Below, piece by piece: positions 1 through 8,128 of a stretch of DNA of 58,906 nt. Source of the stretch: Sphingobacteriales bacterium (GTDB lineage Bacteria > Bacteroidota > Bacteroidia > Chitinophagales > Chitinophagaceae); the NCBI GenBank assembly GCA_027484425.1, contig JAIXSZ010000054.1:1-58906 (forward strand), written 5' to 3'. Under the pieces are notes generated by a model that did not search any database, had not been told where the DNA came from, and saw only the letters and a program-made list of their open reading frames with translations. The position numbers and the translations under genes were made by a program. How positions within the stretch are numbered: the first letter of the stretch is position 1; each line of letters starts with the position of its first letter.

Positions 1-4
1 CCAT

Positions 5-117
<113 letters not shown>

Positions 118-128
118 TTCATTTAAAA

Positions 129-156
129 TGTCTCGACAATCGTCGAGGCATTTTTG
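129..156 (+). terminator. rRNA operon terminator
   Basis: A 9-bp stem (TGTCTCGAC at 129-137 with GTCGAGGCA at 142-150, one G-T pair) with a 4-nt loop is followed by a run of five T. It lies directly after 5S and would end the rRNA transcript. Confidence 0.85.
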
Positions 157-227
157 CGTTTAGGGGATGTTTGGGGGGAATTTAACGTCATTTTGGATCA
201 AGTTGAATAGTTGGGGGATGAAAAATA

Positions 228-395
228 TTAGGCATAGATATTAGCTACCCTGAAGAGGAAGAAATTGATATCCCTTACCCCTCTTGACGTTGCTCTGAAG
301 GCTTTGATTTTGGCGTTGAAAGACTCTGCAGGTCCATTAGTTTGTTTATGTCCATATATGATAAGAATATACGCATTTTTTCGTTTTGAGATTCC
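228..395 (-). pseudogene. ISL3-type transposase, C-terminal remnant
   Basis: Read from about 395 down to a TAA stop at 228-230, the minus strand encodes a peptide containing GPAESFNAKIKAFRATSRGV followed by RDINFFLFRVANIYA and the stop. This matches the C-terminal end of DDE transposases of the ISL3 type (DDE_Tnp_ISL3 family), where AESFNAKIKAFR is the conserved end around the last catalytic Glu. Only about 55 codons remain. There is no start codon, no N-terminal part and no recognisable terminal inverted repeat, so this is a dead fragment marking an old insertion next to the rRNA operon. Confidence 0.8.
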
Positions 396-410
396 TGGCA
401 ATTCTCAGTA

Positions 411-1118
411 CTAACTTTCGGATTTCTTGTGTTTTATTAACCTAATTTTCCAGTAAAATCCAGCAGATAAAATGTAACCATATTGAAACTTTCTATATGT
501 TTCAGTTTCTATTATGTGAGGCTGATAGCTTATTCCTGCGTGTGTAGCGCTAGATATTTGGTATCCTACTGTGAGTGATAGTCCCGTTGCCCAAAATGAC
601 CTCTGTGTCACAATTGAATCCATGTTATTAGACGTGGAGAAAGGTCTTAGCCTGTAGTATTGTTTCCAATTTCTTTTGCCGAAACTCAATCCATATCCTA
701 TATTAAAGTTGCCAATTTTGTTACAATTCATTATACGAGCAAATAATGCAACTTTTGATTCTTTCAATGGAGGTAAATAGCCATTTACAGGGAAATATGT
801 TTTAAAACTGAGTGGTCCGGCAGCAAAACCTGCTTCAAAAGAATAATAATGCAACTGTCTGACGGAATATTCAACGCCCAAAGCACCTCCAAGGCATACA
901 GATGTGTTTTTAGACCCTTTGAAACCAATTGTATAATAGTCTGCATAAGGTGGTCTTATTATAAGTTGTAACCGAGGTATGGCAATTTGTCTTTTGTTTG
1001 TTGTTTTTATACTGTCTATGCTTTCGGCATTATTCAGAAATCTCGGGTCGAATTGTTTTCCAAACGAATTTGTAAGTGGTATAAATACAGCAGACAAAAG
1101 TAGATAGGTATATTTCAT
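411..1118 (-). CDS. hypothetical secreted protein, possible outer-membrane beta-barrel
   Basis: A 235-residue protein that starts with a hydrophobic signal peptide (MKYTYLLLSAVFIPLTNSFG, cleavage probably near residue 20). After it, alternating hydrophobic/polar stretches with many Tyr, Gly and aromatic residues (GLSLTVGYQISSATHAGISY, GYILSAGFYW) are typical of small outer-membrane barrels. The end is IRLIKHKKSES rather than a terminal aromatic, which is less usual for a barrel. It lies alone between the transposase remnant and a gene-free stretch, so no partner can be inferred. Family not recognised; export is likely, function unknown. Confidence 0.6.
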   Translation of the reverse strand: MKYTYLLLSAVFIPLTNSFGKQFDPRFLNNAESIDSIKTTNKRQIAIPRLQLIIRPPYADYYTIGFKGSKNTSVCLGGALGVEYSVRQLHYYSFEAGFAAGPLSFKTYFPVNGYLPPLKESKVALFARIMNCNKIGNFNIGYGLSFGKRNWKQYYRLRPFSTSNNMDSIVTQRSFWATGLSLTVGYQISSATHAGISYQPHIIETETYRKFQYGYILSAGFYWKIRLIKHKKSES

Positions 1119-1582
1119 TGTTGTTTATTAAGTTTTTAAGAGTATTTTTTCTACCATGCTGCATCCAAGAGTTTACAAATGTATCTTTTGTTTGTGATGT
1201 TCTTCACATGCTAAATCTTATTCTTGTTGATTTTCTTAAAACTTAGTTCGGCGGAACAACTGCCGAAAAATAATCAGACGTAATTATATTCTTTGTTTAT
1301 CTGTAAGTACATCGAGGCATAAGCACAATTGGTTAACATTTTCGTTTTAGTCAAGGTATTATATACTATAAATAAATAAAATGTAGTTTTGTGTCAAGAC
1401 TAATGGTAATCGTATTTTAGTATTTTTCAGTTTTTTGTAGATTCTTAGGTTTAAGAAGTAGGCAACTTGTAATGTAAGAAATTTATATTAATAATATATG
1501 TGAATGGGTTTTGATGGCTATTTTTTAGGTATTTTTTGACTAGCATCTGCTTAGGTATTTATTGGTATTTGTCCGTTTTTGG
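1119..1582. other. AT-rich gene-free stretch
   Basis: No convincing coding frame, RNA gene or strong terminator is visible here. It forms the right part of the island between the 5S gene and the 5S-tail-like repeat at 1582-1629. Confidence 0.5.
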
Positions 1583-1629
1583 CTCCCATATCCATTTAAA
1601 AGCCTCGACTAATGTCAGGGGATTTTTGT
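1582..1629 (+). repeat. imperfect second copy of the 5S tail and terminator
   Basis: GCTCCCATATCCATTTAAAA followed by GCCTCGACTAATGTCAGGGG and ATTTTTG aligns over about 48 bases with 109-157 (GCTGCCATATTCATTTAAAA, TGTCTCGAC..., GGCATTTTTG), at roughly 80 % identity with small indels. The stem of the hairpin is weaker than in the first copy (one mismatch and wobble pairs). The two copies are in direct orientation about 1.47 kb apart and flank the transposase remnant and the 411-1118 gene. Confidence 0.6.
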
Positions 1630-2017
1630 TTTTAAGGATTCAAAGTAGTGTTATCTTGACTGTTCGGATACCCTTAGGACATAGTCTGGTTTGTGGCGAC
1701 TAAGTATCAATGCTGTAATATTCAACATCTGCCGACCTAATTTCAATTGTATTTGATGCTATTTGTTTGTCACTTACAAATTCGACAATAAAGCTTTCTA
1801 TTGTTTCCGTGCTAAAGAAAATATAACTAACACTACCAATAGGTAAACTATTAAAAATCGAAACGAAGTGATTGTTTCAACTATAATTAACATCAATATG
1901 ATTTTAGTTTAATATATTACATGGTAAGTATGGGAAATGGTCACTAAAGCCCCGCTAGTACAAGGGAGTGACACAATGCCCGTAGATAGTAGCACTAAAG
2001 ATGATAACAAAAAAGAA
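1630..2017. other. non-coding stretch with a doubtful short frame
   Basis: A 63-codon plus-strand frame (1937-2128) crosses the terminator hairpin at 2018-2056 and the 3' end of the next gene. It has no family features and is judged not to be a gene. Nothing else is recognised. Confidence 0.5.
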
Positions 2018-2056
2018 AAAATGGGCTGTCTTATAGAAAAAGAAGCAGCCCATTTT
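2005..2056 (-). terminator. terminator of the 2076-2636 gene
   Basis: Inverted repeat AAAATGGGCTG / CAGCCCATTTT (2018-2028 with 2046-2056) and a 17-nt loop. On the minus strand the stem is followed by a T-rich tract (2005-2020 is A-rich on the plus strand), as expected for a Rho-independent terminator downstream of the minus-strand gene. Confidence 0.75.
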
Positions 2057-2075
2057 GCGTATACTAAGTTATGTA

Positions 2076-2636
2076 TTATTGATTACTTGACTGGGTATTG
2101 TTTTGTTTTTTGCGAGGGAAACGTATAGAAACACCTCCATTGAATGTGCCTTTGTAGCCGGTGCCGAGCTCGGCAAACCATGCTAGCTTGCGGCCCCAAC
2201 GCATACCGATAGGGGTAAGTTGAAAGCCCCAAGGTTTGGCTCCTGATTCGTCGGCAAAACCTTGCCCTACCTCAAGATCGTTGAGTATAGTGAAGCCATA
2301 ACCTACTGCGCCATAGAGGCGTACGCGTATGCGGCTATCTTTAGTGTCTAAATAACGGAAGGTGACTTCTGGTACGAATGAGGTGAAGCTAGCCCAATTG
2401 CTGATGTTTTCGTAGCCTATGCCCATGCCTAGTGTTACAGTGTTGGACAGATAATACTTGTAGCCAAGCGCTATGGTACCAGATGAGGTATTGAAGGGTG
2501 TTTTATTAGCAAACTGATAGATGCTGAGGTAGCCGTAGCCCAGGGTGAGTTCACTTTTGCCTTGTTGTGCCTGTACTGCTGGTGCTGCAAATAGTGTAGC
2601 GGCAAGGAGTATGATGGGTAATAATTTTTTGGTCAT
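2076..2636 (-). CDS. outer-membrane beta-barrel protein
   Basis: A 186-residue protein with a clear signal peptide (MTKKLLPIILLAATLFAAPA, cleavage after VQAQ at about residue 24). The mature part consists of short amphipathic strands rich in Gly, Tyr and Phe (LTLGYGYLSIYQF, GTIALGYKYYL, VTLGMGIGYENIS, FRYLDT, RLYGAVGYGF, WFAELGTGYKGTFNGGVSIR), the pattern of an 8-stranded OMP_b-brl type barrel. The strongly basic C-terminus (FPRKKQNNTQSSNQ) follows the last strand. A -33/-7 pair (CAAA 2724-2727 and TAAAGATA 2698-2705 on the plus strand) and a downstream terminator suggest a single-gene transcript. No specific function can be assigned. Confidence 0.7.
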   Translation of the reverse strand: MTKKLLPIILLAATLFAAPAVQAQQGKSELTLGYGYLSIYQFANKTPFNTSSGTIALGYKYYLSNTVTLGMGIGYENISNWASFTSFVPEVTFRYLDTKDSRIRVRLYGAVGYGFTILNDLEVGQGFADESGAKPWGFQLTPIGMRWGRKLAWFAELGTGYKGTFNGGVSIRFPRKKQNNTQSSNQ

Positions 2637-2697
2637 AAATAAAAGGTTTTGTCTTGAGTTGGGTTGTAAACAATAATACGGTTAGCAGTTGTGGGGT

Positions 2698-2727
2698 TAA
2701 AGATATACTAAACTTTTATTTTCACAA
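2698..2727 (-). promoter_or_regulatory. candidate Bacteroidota promoter for the 2076-2636 gene
   Basis: On the minus strand TTTG (2727-2724), 18 nt, then TATCTTTA (2705-2698). This is one base off the TAnnTTTG -7 consensus with the normal spacing. Confidence 0.45.
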
Positions 2728-2826
2728 AAGAGGATTGTAGTTTGTAGTGATACATGCGTCACGGTAGGTTGGCTTAGTGGAGTTGTTATGATGGCATAAC
2801 ACTATTAGTAACGTGCTTACTGGGGA

Positions 2827-3957
2827 CTACTCAGTGCCAGCCCGCAGGTGTATAAAGGCGATATGAGCATCGGGGCCAAATGCATCGGCTATGCGGTCGG
2901 GGTGAGTATCTGTAAGGATAACCTGCCCAAACCCTTCGCCCCTGATGATGCGGAGGAGTGCCTCCATGCGCTGCTGGTCGAGTTTTTCGAAGATATCGTC
3001 GAGCAACAGGATGGGCAGCTGCCCTTGCACCCGGGTGAGCCATGCATACTGTGCAAGCTTGAGGGCGAAAAGAAAACTTTTTTTCTGACCCTGCGATCCA
3101 AATTGTTTTAGTGCCAACCCATTAAGCCCAAAAGCCCAGTCGTCTTTGTGTATGCCACGAAGAGTGCGCTGATAACGTAGATCATACTCTAGCCCCTGCT
3201 GTAGCCAGGCGAGGAGGGGTTTTTGGGAGAGGTCGGTGATGTAGGAGACGGTAATAGCCTCTACACCACCACAAAGGCGATGGTAAAAATCGTTGAGCAA
3301 GGGCAGGAAATCATGAAGGAAGGCTGCGCGCTGCTCATAAATATAGGTACCATCGGATGCCATTTCGGCGTTGTAATGGTCGAGCTCAGTAGTGTTGGTA
3401 GTGGGTTTGTAGGCTTGTATCTTCAGCCACGCATTGCGCTGCAGTAGCAGGCGCTGGTAGCGCATAAGTCGCTCTAGGTACTGGCGGTCGGCCTGGCCCA
3501 GTATACTGTCTATCCATTTTCGGCGCAGGTCGCTGTGCTCGTTGATGAGTTCGGTATCGTCGGGCGCTATCATTACGGCAGAATAGGCACCTATGTGGTC
3601 GGTTATTTTTTCGTATTCGGCATCGTTTTTGAAAATTTCTTTTTTGCCAGCTTTCCATTTGCAGCTAATAGTATCAGTGATACCACCTTTTTGAAATTTC
3701 CCAGATACTCTGAATCCGTCCATTCCATTCTGCACGCTGTTTTGCTGGTAGGCGCTGAAGTAGCTTTTGGTGTAGCAGAGGTAATAGACGGCATCGAGCA
3801 AATTGGTTTTGCCACTGCCATTGGGGCCAGTGATACAGGTGACCTGTGCAGGAAAATCGTAGACGGCGGAGGTATAATTGCGAAATTGTACCAGCGATAT
3901 TTTATTTATAGTGACCAAAGGAGTATCGGGAACAAAAAATTTTATAAATTCGCACAA
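2827..3957 (-). CDS. recF: DNA replication and repair protein RecF
   Basis: A 376-residue SMC/RecN-like ATPase that binds gapped DNA with RecR and RecO and helps load RecA. Walker A is GPNGSGKT at residues 44-51, the signature motif is in GSQGQKKSFLFALKLAQ, and Walker B is LLLDDIFEKLD; all are intact and the length is normal for RecF. The frame can start at ATG 3957 (MCEFIKFF...) or, 13 codons later, at TTG 3918 just before VTINKISLVQFRNY, where family alignments usually begin; the ATG leaves only 11 bp to the divergent pdhA. It is not next to dnaN or gyrB here, so it stands alone. Product identity is certain, the start is not. Confidence 0.96.
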   Translation of the reverse strand: MCEFIKFFVPDTPLVTINKISLVQFRNYTSAVYDFPAQVTCITGPNGSGKTNLLDAVYYLCYTKSYFSAYQQNSVQNGMDGFRVSGKFQKGGITDTISCKWKAGKKEIFKNDAEYEKITDHIGAYSAVMIAPDDTELINEHSDLRRKWIDSILGQADRQYLERLMRYQRLLLQRNAWLKIQAYKPTTNTTELDHYNAEMASDGTYIYEQRAAFLHDFLPLLNDFYHRLCGGVEAITVSYITDLSQKPLLAWLQQGLEYDLRYQRTLRGIHKDDWAFGLNGLALKQFGSQGQKKSFLFALKLAQYAWLTRVQGQLPILLLDDIFEKLDQQRMEALLRIIRGEGFGQVILTDTHPDRIADAFGPDAHIAFIHLRAGTE

Positions 3958-3968
3958 ATTTAAAAATA

Positions 3969-4961
3969 GTGCAGACTACTTTCGATAAAGATACATATTT
4001 GTATTGGTACGAGACCATGTTACTGCTCCGTCGCTTTGAAGAAAAAGCCGGTCAGATGTATGGCATGCAGAAGATAAGGGGTTTTTGCCACCTGTATATA
4101 GGTCAGGAAGCGGTAGCGGCAGGTATAATGACGGCTACACGCCCCGATGATAATATGATAACTGCGTATAGAGATCATGGCTTGGCAATAGCCAAGGGCA
4201 TAACATCGCGCGAGTGTATGGCTGAGCTGTATGGCAAGGCTACTGGCTGCACCAAGGGCAAGGGTGGTAGTATGCACTTTTTCTCTAAGGAAAAGCGGTT
4301 TTTTGGAGGGCATGGTATAGTAGGTGGCCAGATAGGTCTGGGTGCTGGTATCGCATTTGCTGAGCAGTATAGTGGCACCGACAGGGCTACGATATGTATG
4401 TTTGGCGATGGTGCTGCGCGTCAGGGTATGCTGCACGAGACCTTTAATATGGCTGTGCTGTGGAACCTGCCTGTGGTGTTCATATGCGAGAACAACTATT
4501 ACGCAATGGGTACATCAGTAGAGCGTACCAGCAAAGTACTAGACATATACAGACTGGCTGATGCCTATGATATGCCGGGCGACAGCGTAGATGGTATGAG
4601 CTGCGAAGAGGTACACAAGGCTATAGAGCGTGCAGTGAAGCGTGCCCGTGAGGGTGGTGGACCTACGTTTTTGGAGATAAAAACGTATCGCTATCGCGGA
4701 CACTCTATGAGTGACCCTGCTAAATACCGTACCAAAGAAGAACTAGAGGACTTTAAACTAAAAGATCCTATCAATCAGGTATTGGAAGTGATACGTGCCA
4801 ATAACTTTGCTACTGAAGAGCAGATAGAGCAGATAAATGAAAAGGTGAAGATGGAAGTGGATGATGCAGTACAGTTTGCAGAGGAAAGCCCATGGCCTAA
4901 CAATGATGAGCTGTATAAGGATATATATGTGGATGAAAATTATCCTTTTATCACAGATTAA
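3969..4961 (+). CDS. pdhA: pyruvate dehydrogenase E1 component, alpha subunit
   Basis: A 330-residue thiamine-diphosphate enzyme subunit. E1 alpha with E1 beta decarboxylates pyruvate and passes the acetyl group to the lipoyl arm of E2. The ThDP motif GDG (146-148) followed after 26 residues by NN (175-176) is intact, and the phosphorylation-loop equivalent YRYRGHSMSDPAKYR is present. The start is GTG at 3969; the following QTTFDKDTYLYWYETMLLLR matches the family's N-terminus, and the next Met is too far in. No E1 beta gene follows, so the complex is split over the genome, as is common in this phylum. A TPR membrane protein lies 61 bp downstream. A weak -7-like TAAATTCG precedes it. Confidence 0.95.
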   Translation: MQTTFDKDTYLYWYETMLLLRRFEEKAGQMYGMQKIRGFCHLYIGQEAVAAGIMTATRPDDNMITAYRDHGLAIAKGITSRECMAELYGKATGCTKGKGGSMHFFSKEKRFFGGHGIVGGQIGLGAGIAFAEQYSGTDRATICMFGDGAARQGMLHETFNMAVLWNLPVVFICENNYYAMGTSVERTSKVLDIYRLADAYDMPGDSVDGMSCEEVHKAIERAVKRAREGGGPTFLEIKTYRYRGHSMSDPAKYRTKEELEDFKLKDPINQVLEVIRANNFATEEQIEQINEKVKMEVDDAVQFAEESPWPNNDELYKDIYVDENYPFITD

Positions 4962-5022
4962 TGAAAAAATCCTGTAACTTAACAACCTAAATATAAAAAC
5001 AACTTAATTACTTACAACCAAC

Positions 5023-5730
5023 ATGGCAAATTCTGCAAGAAATACCCCAGGCTCTTCTGCACCAGTGACAGAGGAAACAGTAGTATACGACGATTTTAAT
5101 CCGCTTGATAATGTGCAGGTGGCTTATGAAAAGAATAAAAAAATAATTAGCACAGTAGCTATAGTAGTAGTACTGGCAGTGGTGGGTTACTTTTTTTATA
5201 ACAACATGAGCAAAGGAGAAGCCCAGAAAGCTGCTGCTGCTATGTATTGGCCACAGTTGTACTTTCAGGCAGATTCTCTGAATCAGGCACTGAATGGCGA
5301 TGGTAAAAACCCGGGCTTCACGAAGGTGGCTAAAAACTTTAGCGGTACACCAGCCGGCAACTTGGCGCACTACTACGAAGGTATATGCTACCTGAGAATG
5401 GGACAGTTTGACAAGGCGATAACAGCTCTTCAGGCGTTTGACGGTAAGGGTACTACGCTGAGCCGCCAGGCTGCTGGTGCGCTGGGTCTTGCATATATGG
5501 AGAGTGGCAAGAACGACAAAGCGATAGAAAACTTTAAAAAAGCTATAGCTGATAAAGATGATGTACTGGTAACACCTATGTATATGTACCAACTGGGTAT
5601 GGTATACCAGGCAGCAGGACAGACTAACGAAGCTAAAGAAATATTTAAGCGTCTGCGCGATGAGTATCCACGTAGCCAGCAGGCCCGCGATATGGATAAA
5701 GAATTGGCTAACCTAGGTGAGCTGAACTAG
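5023..5730 (+). CDS. membrane-anchored tetratricopeptide repeat protein
   Basis: A 235-residue protein with a hydrophilic N-terminus, one transmembrane helix at about 41-61 (KIISTVAIVVVLAVVGYFFY) and then TPR units (GNLAHYYEGICYLRMGQFDKA, GALGLAYMESGKNDKAIENF, YQLGMVYQAAGQTNEAKEIF). The layout resembles the YfgM/TPR_21 type of cytoplasmic-membrane TPR protein, which binds client proteins in the periplasm. It could share a transcript with pdhA (61-bp gap, same strand) and is closed by a strong terminator. The link to pyruvate dehydrogenase is positional only. Confidence 0.75.
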   Translation: MANSARNTPGSSAPVTEETVVYDDFNPLDNVQVAYEKNKKIISTVAIVVVLAVVGYFFYNNMSKGEAQKAAAAMYWPQLYFQADSLNQALNGDGKNPGFTKVAKNFSGTPAGNLAHYYEGICYLRMGQFDKAITALQAFDGKGTTLSRQAAGALGLAYMESGKNDKAIENFKKAIADKDDVLVTPMYMYQLGMVYQAAGQTNEAKEIFKRLRDEYPRSQQARDMDKELANLGELN

Positions 5731-5758
5731 TATTTTTGTTTTAGAATGATATTTTGTG

Positions 5759-5788
5759 TCCCCTCAGTTCTTGCTGAGGGGATTTTTT
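5759..5788 (+). terminator. Rho-independent terminator
   Basis: TCCCCTCAG (5759-5767) pairs with CTGAGGGGA (5774-5782) and is followed by six T. It ends the pdhA/TPR transcript. Confidence 0.9.
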
Positions 5789-6071
5789 GCTTTTATGGCT
5801 TTATATTTTCTACCTCGGTTTCCGTAGATTTATTTTTTTATTGGGTATCAGCTTGCTAATGTTTGTTTTGGATGGGTGACTCAAATGTTGCTGCTTCAGG
5901 ATGAAGATGTTATGGAAACTGATACTAGTGGCAGTTCGTGATTCCCTTCGGGATAGCGAGGACAACGTCAATTATTTTTAGATGGTATAATTAATATTTG
6001 GAATGGCTTCTGGGATGGTGCATAAGTACGTGATATAGATAAAAAAACGATTAATAAAACATACAAAAATA
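5789..6071. other. intergenic stretch
   Basis: No gene or clear signal was seen. TTCCCTTCGGGAT near 5943-5955 is a small hairpin of unknown meaning. Confidence 0.4.
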
Positions 6072-6326
6072 ATGATGGATTTCATTTTTGAAACAATACT
6101 TTATTCTTTGTTTTCTTTTGTCGGTGCATTCTTTAGGTGGATTTTTTTTCTTTGTAAAAAGCCATACAGCTATTACATTAATCAGGATAGTTATACAAAT
6201 GGCGTATTTGGAATGATAATTACTGTTTTACTCATAATGGGTGTATATCATTCTGTAAAAGAAAAAACTACTCCGCCTCAAATACAGCATATTTCAACAA
6301 TAGATACGTCGTTATCAAAAAAGTAG
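6072..6326 (+). CDS. small membrane protein, hypothetical
   Basis: An 84-residue frame with two hydrophobic segments: about 4-27 (FIFETILYSLFSFVGAFFRW onward) and about 47-61 (GMIITVLLIMGVYH). A polar tail rich in Thr and Ser follows. The coding region is AT-rich. It lies 48 bp upstream of the two DUF3592-like frames on the same strand and may be co-transcribed. Family not recognised. Confidence 0.5.
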   Translation: MMDFIFETILYSLFSFVGAFFRWIFFLCKKPYSYYINQDSYTNGVFGMIITVLLIMGVYHSVKEKTTPPQIQHISTIDTSLSKK

Positions 6327-6374
6327 TTCCGTCATTGTTATAGTCAAATGTATAAGCTTTAAAAAGTAAATTTT

Positions 6375-6704
6375 ATGAAAAAATTTCTTACAATAATTAT
6401 ATATATGGGTATAACCACCGGTATATTTACTATTTTCTTTACATGCTCTTCGCAACTTTATGACACTTCCAATTGGGTAGAAGTAGTCGGAAAACTAACT
6501 AAACAAAGTCATGGAAAATCATCCGCAACCGAATTTGAGTATAGGTATAATGGTGAAACGTATAATCGAGTAAGTTCTGGAAGGGATGTTGTTAAGGGCA
6601 ATAAAACTGTTTTGGGTGAGTTATACGTTCTTAAGGTTAATCCAAATAAACCAGAACAATATATTATTTTACCTTGGAAAATGGTTTTTATGAAAGTGAA
6701 GTAA
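6375..6704 (+). CDS. DUF3592-like membrane protein
   Basis: A 109-residue protein with an N-terminal membrane anchor or signal (KKFLTIIIYMGITTGIFTIF) ending in a possible lipobox Cys (FTCSS). The following domain (NWVEVVGKLTKQS... EFEYRYNGETYNRVSSG... YVLKVNPNKPEQYIIL) has the spacing of DUF3592-like domains: W..v.G.i, then Y.Y.G..Y, then V..nP..p. It overlaps the next frame by 31 bp, and that frame carries a second copy of the same domain pattern (see findings). Function unknown. Confidence 0.55.
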   Translation: MKKFLTIIIYMGITTGIFTIFFTCSSQLYDTSNWVEVVGKLTKQSHGKSSATEFEYRYNGETYNRVSSGRDVVKGNKTVLGELYVLKVNPNKPEQYIILPWKMVFMKVK

Positions 6705-6964
6705 TTGATAGCTGCATTGGGAAAATCAAAAAAGTAGGAGAAGCAAATCCATTTGGGGTTAAATTTAGGAAAATGGAATTTGAATATGTAGCATATGGTA
6801 AATTATATACTCGCTATCAGTATATATCAATTGATGATACCGTGTTTTTCCCAAAACTGAGAAAAAATCAATGCTATCCAGTAACATTTTGGCAAGAAGA
6901 TCCTCAAAGAGCAATTCTGTACTTTGATAGACCTGTGGTAAATTGTGAAACAAAAGATCTATAA
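6674..6964 (+). CDS. second DUF3592-like domain, overlapping -1 frame
   Basis: A 96-codon frame starting at TTG 6674 inside the end of the previous gene, in the -1 frame. It lacks a signal or anchor of its own. Its body (IGKIKKVG..., MEFEYVAYGKLYTRYQYIS..., YPVTFWQEDPQRAILYFDRP) mirrors the preceding protein (VGKLTKQ..., EFEYRYNGETYNRVSSG, YVLKVNPNKPEQYIIL). It is either a separate, translationally coupled protein or the second half of a two-domain protein split by a frameshift. The lack of an ATG start and of an export signal favours the latter. Confidence 0.5.
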   Translation: MENGFYESEVIDSCIGKIKKVGEANPFGVKFRKMEFEYVAYGKLYTRYQYISIDDTVFFPKLRKNQCYPVTFWQEDPQRAILYFDRPVVNCETKDL

Positions 6965-7061
6965 GTAAATTGTACGATAATAATTTGGTAGAATCGCCTC
7001 AAAACTCATCAATCGCCTTCCTAATCCTCCATTAAATAGTTATAATAATGACATTCTGGCC

Positions 7062-7116
7062 ACATTTTTGAAAAATAAAACCCGCTATATTAGCGGGTTT
7101 TATTTTTCAAAAATGT
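7062..7116. terminator. 26-bp perfect inverted repeat, bidirectional terminator
   Basis: Perfect palindrome with arms 7062-7087 and 7091-7116 and a 3-nt loop (TAT). The GC core CCCGCTA/TAGCGGG is flanked on both sides by AT-rich arms that supply a T-rich tract in either direction. It sits between converging genes ending at 6964 (+) and 7143 (-). Confidence 0.9.
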
Positions 7117-7142
7117 CTTTATCATTGACCGCATTTTGTTTT

Positions 7143-7703
7143 CTATTTACAATACAACAAAGGCAGTTTTTTCTTTAAATGTACAGGTGCTTTGTAGAAT
7201 TTTGGGTTGTCAATATTCTTTTCTATTCGCTCTAGCAAAGAGCTCCTACTGGTGATATCTTTAAGTGTTGTATCTGCAACTAATGATAAGGTCATGTTCC
7301 CTCCCCTGCTATCAAGGTCTGTCACTTTCGAGAAAAAGTAACCCACTGTTTCTGTTTCATGGTCATAAAGAGGTACTGTAAGAAAGGTAGCATTCCCCAC
7401 CTTTGAAAAGTAAGCAGCGACATTTTCATAGGTCCTGTTAGACCCGCCACGGTTCATATAAGTGAATACGTATTGGTTCATATTATATCTTTGTACTACA
7501 AAATAGTTGTGTTCATCAACATCTTCTATCAATTTCCAAATGGCTATATGGTTGGTATCTGCCATAATATTCGGTTTTTCTTCAAGTGGGAATTTTGCAC
7601 AAAACTTTCTAAAGTAGGTACGTTCAGGTAATAGGTCTTCCTCCTGTGCCTGACAGAAACTAGCAGAAAATAAAAGTGATGCGATCAGATAAACGTATTT
7701 CAT
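7143..7703 (-). CDS. hypothetical secreted protein
   Basis: A 186-residue protein when started at ATG 7703, where MKYVYLIASLLFSASFCQAQ forms a good signal peptide; the longer frame to 7748 adds 15 residues that spoil it. The mature part has no motif I recognise. It is mixed alpha/beta in look (AIWKLIEDVDEHNYFVVQRY, YFSKVTDLDSRGGNMTLSLV) and ends LKKKLPLLYCK. It converges on the plus-strand DUF3592-like genes through a shared terminator. Export is likely; function unknown. Confidence 0.6.
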   Translation of the reverse strand: MKYVYLIASLLFSASFCQAQEEDLLPERTYFRKFCAKFPLEEKPNIMADTNHIAIWKLIEDVDEHNYFVVQRYNMNQYVFTYMNRGGSNRTYENVAAYFSKVGNATFLTVPLYDHETETVGYFFSKVTDLDSRGGNMTLSLVADTTLKDITSRSSLLERIEKNIDNPKFYKAPVHLKKKLPLLYCK

Positions 7704-8104
7704 GTGCAGTATATTTATTGATAAAGATAGTGTCTTAAAGAAATTCAATACTTCCTTTTTTTAAGTTTTCGATATCACCATTTATTCAGGATAGATCTAT
7801 TTTGCACAACAATCAATGAGGTGTTATACTATAAAACCCAAAATGTAGCATTATTGCAGCGTTATTTAATTGCTCATTAACAGAACTTAAATCATTTTTT
7901 AGGTTTCTAGTAGCAAATTAGTGGAGTGTTTTTATATAAACGAAAGTTGTTGAGTATATTAATTGTTTTATATGGCGAACACTTCTATCGCCTTCATATC
8001 CTCTATAAAATTGTTCGAACATTGACGAAAGGGATGGGTAAATTAGCTGAAAAACGTGTAATGATTTGAGTGGATTTGTACTTACTTCATCATCAAAAAT
8101 ATAG
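7704..8104. other. AT-rich intergenic stretch
   Basis: About 400 bases without a convincing gene. A sequence near 7993-8015 (ATCGCCTTCATATCCTCTAT) resembles ATCGCCTTCCTAATCCTCCA at 7012-7031; the meaning of this short similarity is unclear. Confidence 0.4.
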
Positions 8105-8112
8105 TACCTTTG
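8105..8112 (+). promoter_or_regulatory. Bacteroidota -7 promoter element
   Basis: TACCTTTG matches the TAnnTTTG consensus 16 nt upstream of the start codon at 8129, predicting a leader of only about 10-12 nt. A TTTG at 8075-8078 is 26 nt away, longer than the usual -33 spacing. Confidence 0.6.
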
Positions 8113-8128
8113 CAGCCCAAATAAGTAT

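Noticed and set aside
1937..2128. 63-codon plus-strand frame
   Set aside because: It runs across a terminator hairpin and into the 3' end of the outer-membrane protein gene, with no family features or promoter.
7012..8015. Similar short sequences ATCGCCTTC-(C/A)TA-TCCTC at 7012 and 7993 taken as a dispersed repeat
   Set aside because: Similarity covers only about 25 bases with mismatches and gaps in AT-rich DNA; too weak to call a repeat family.
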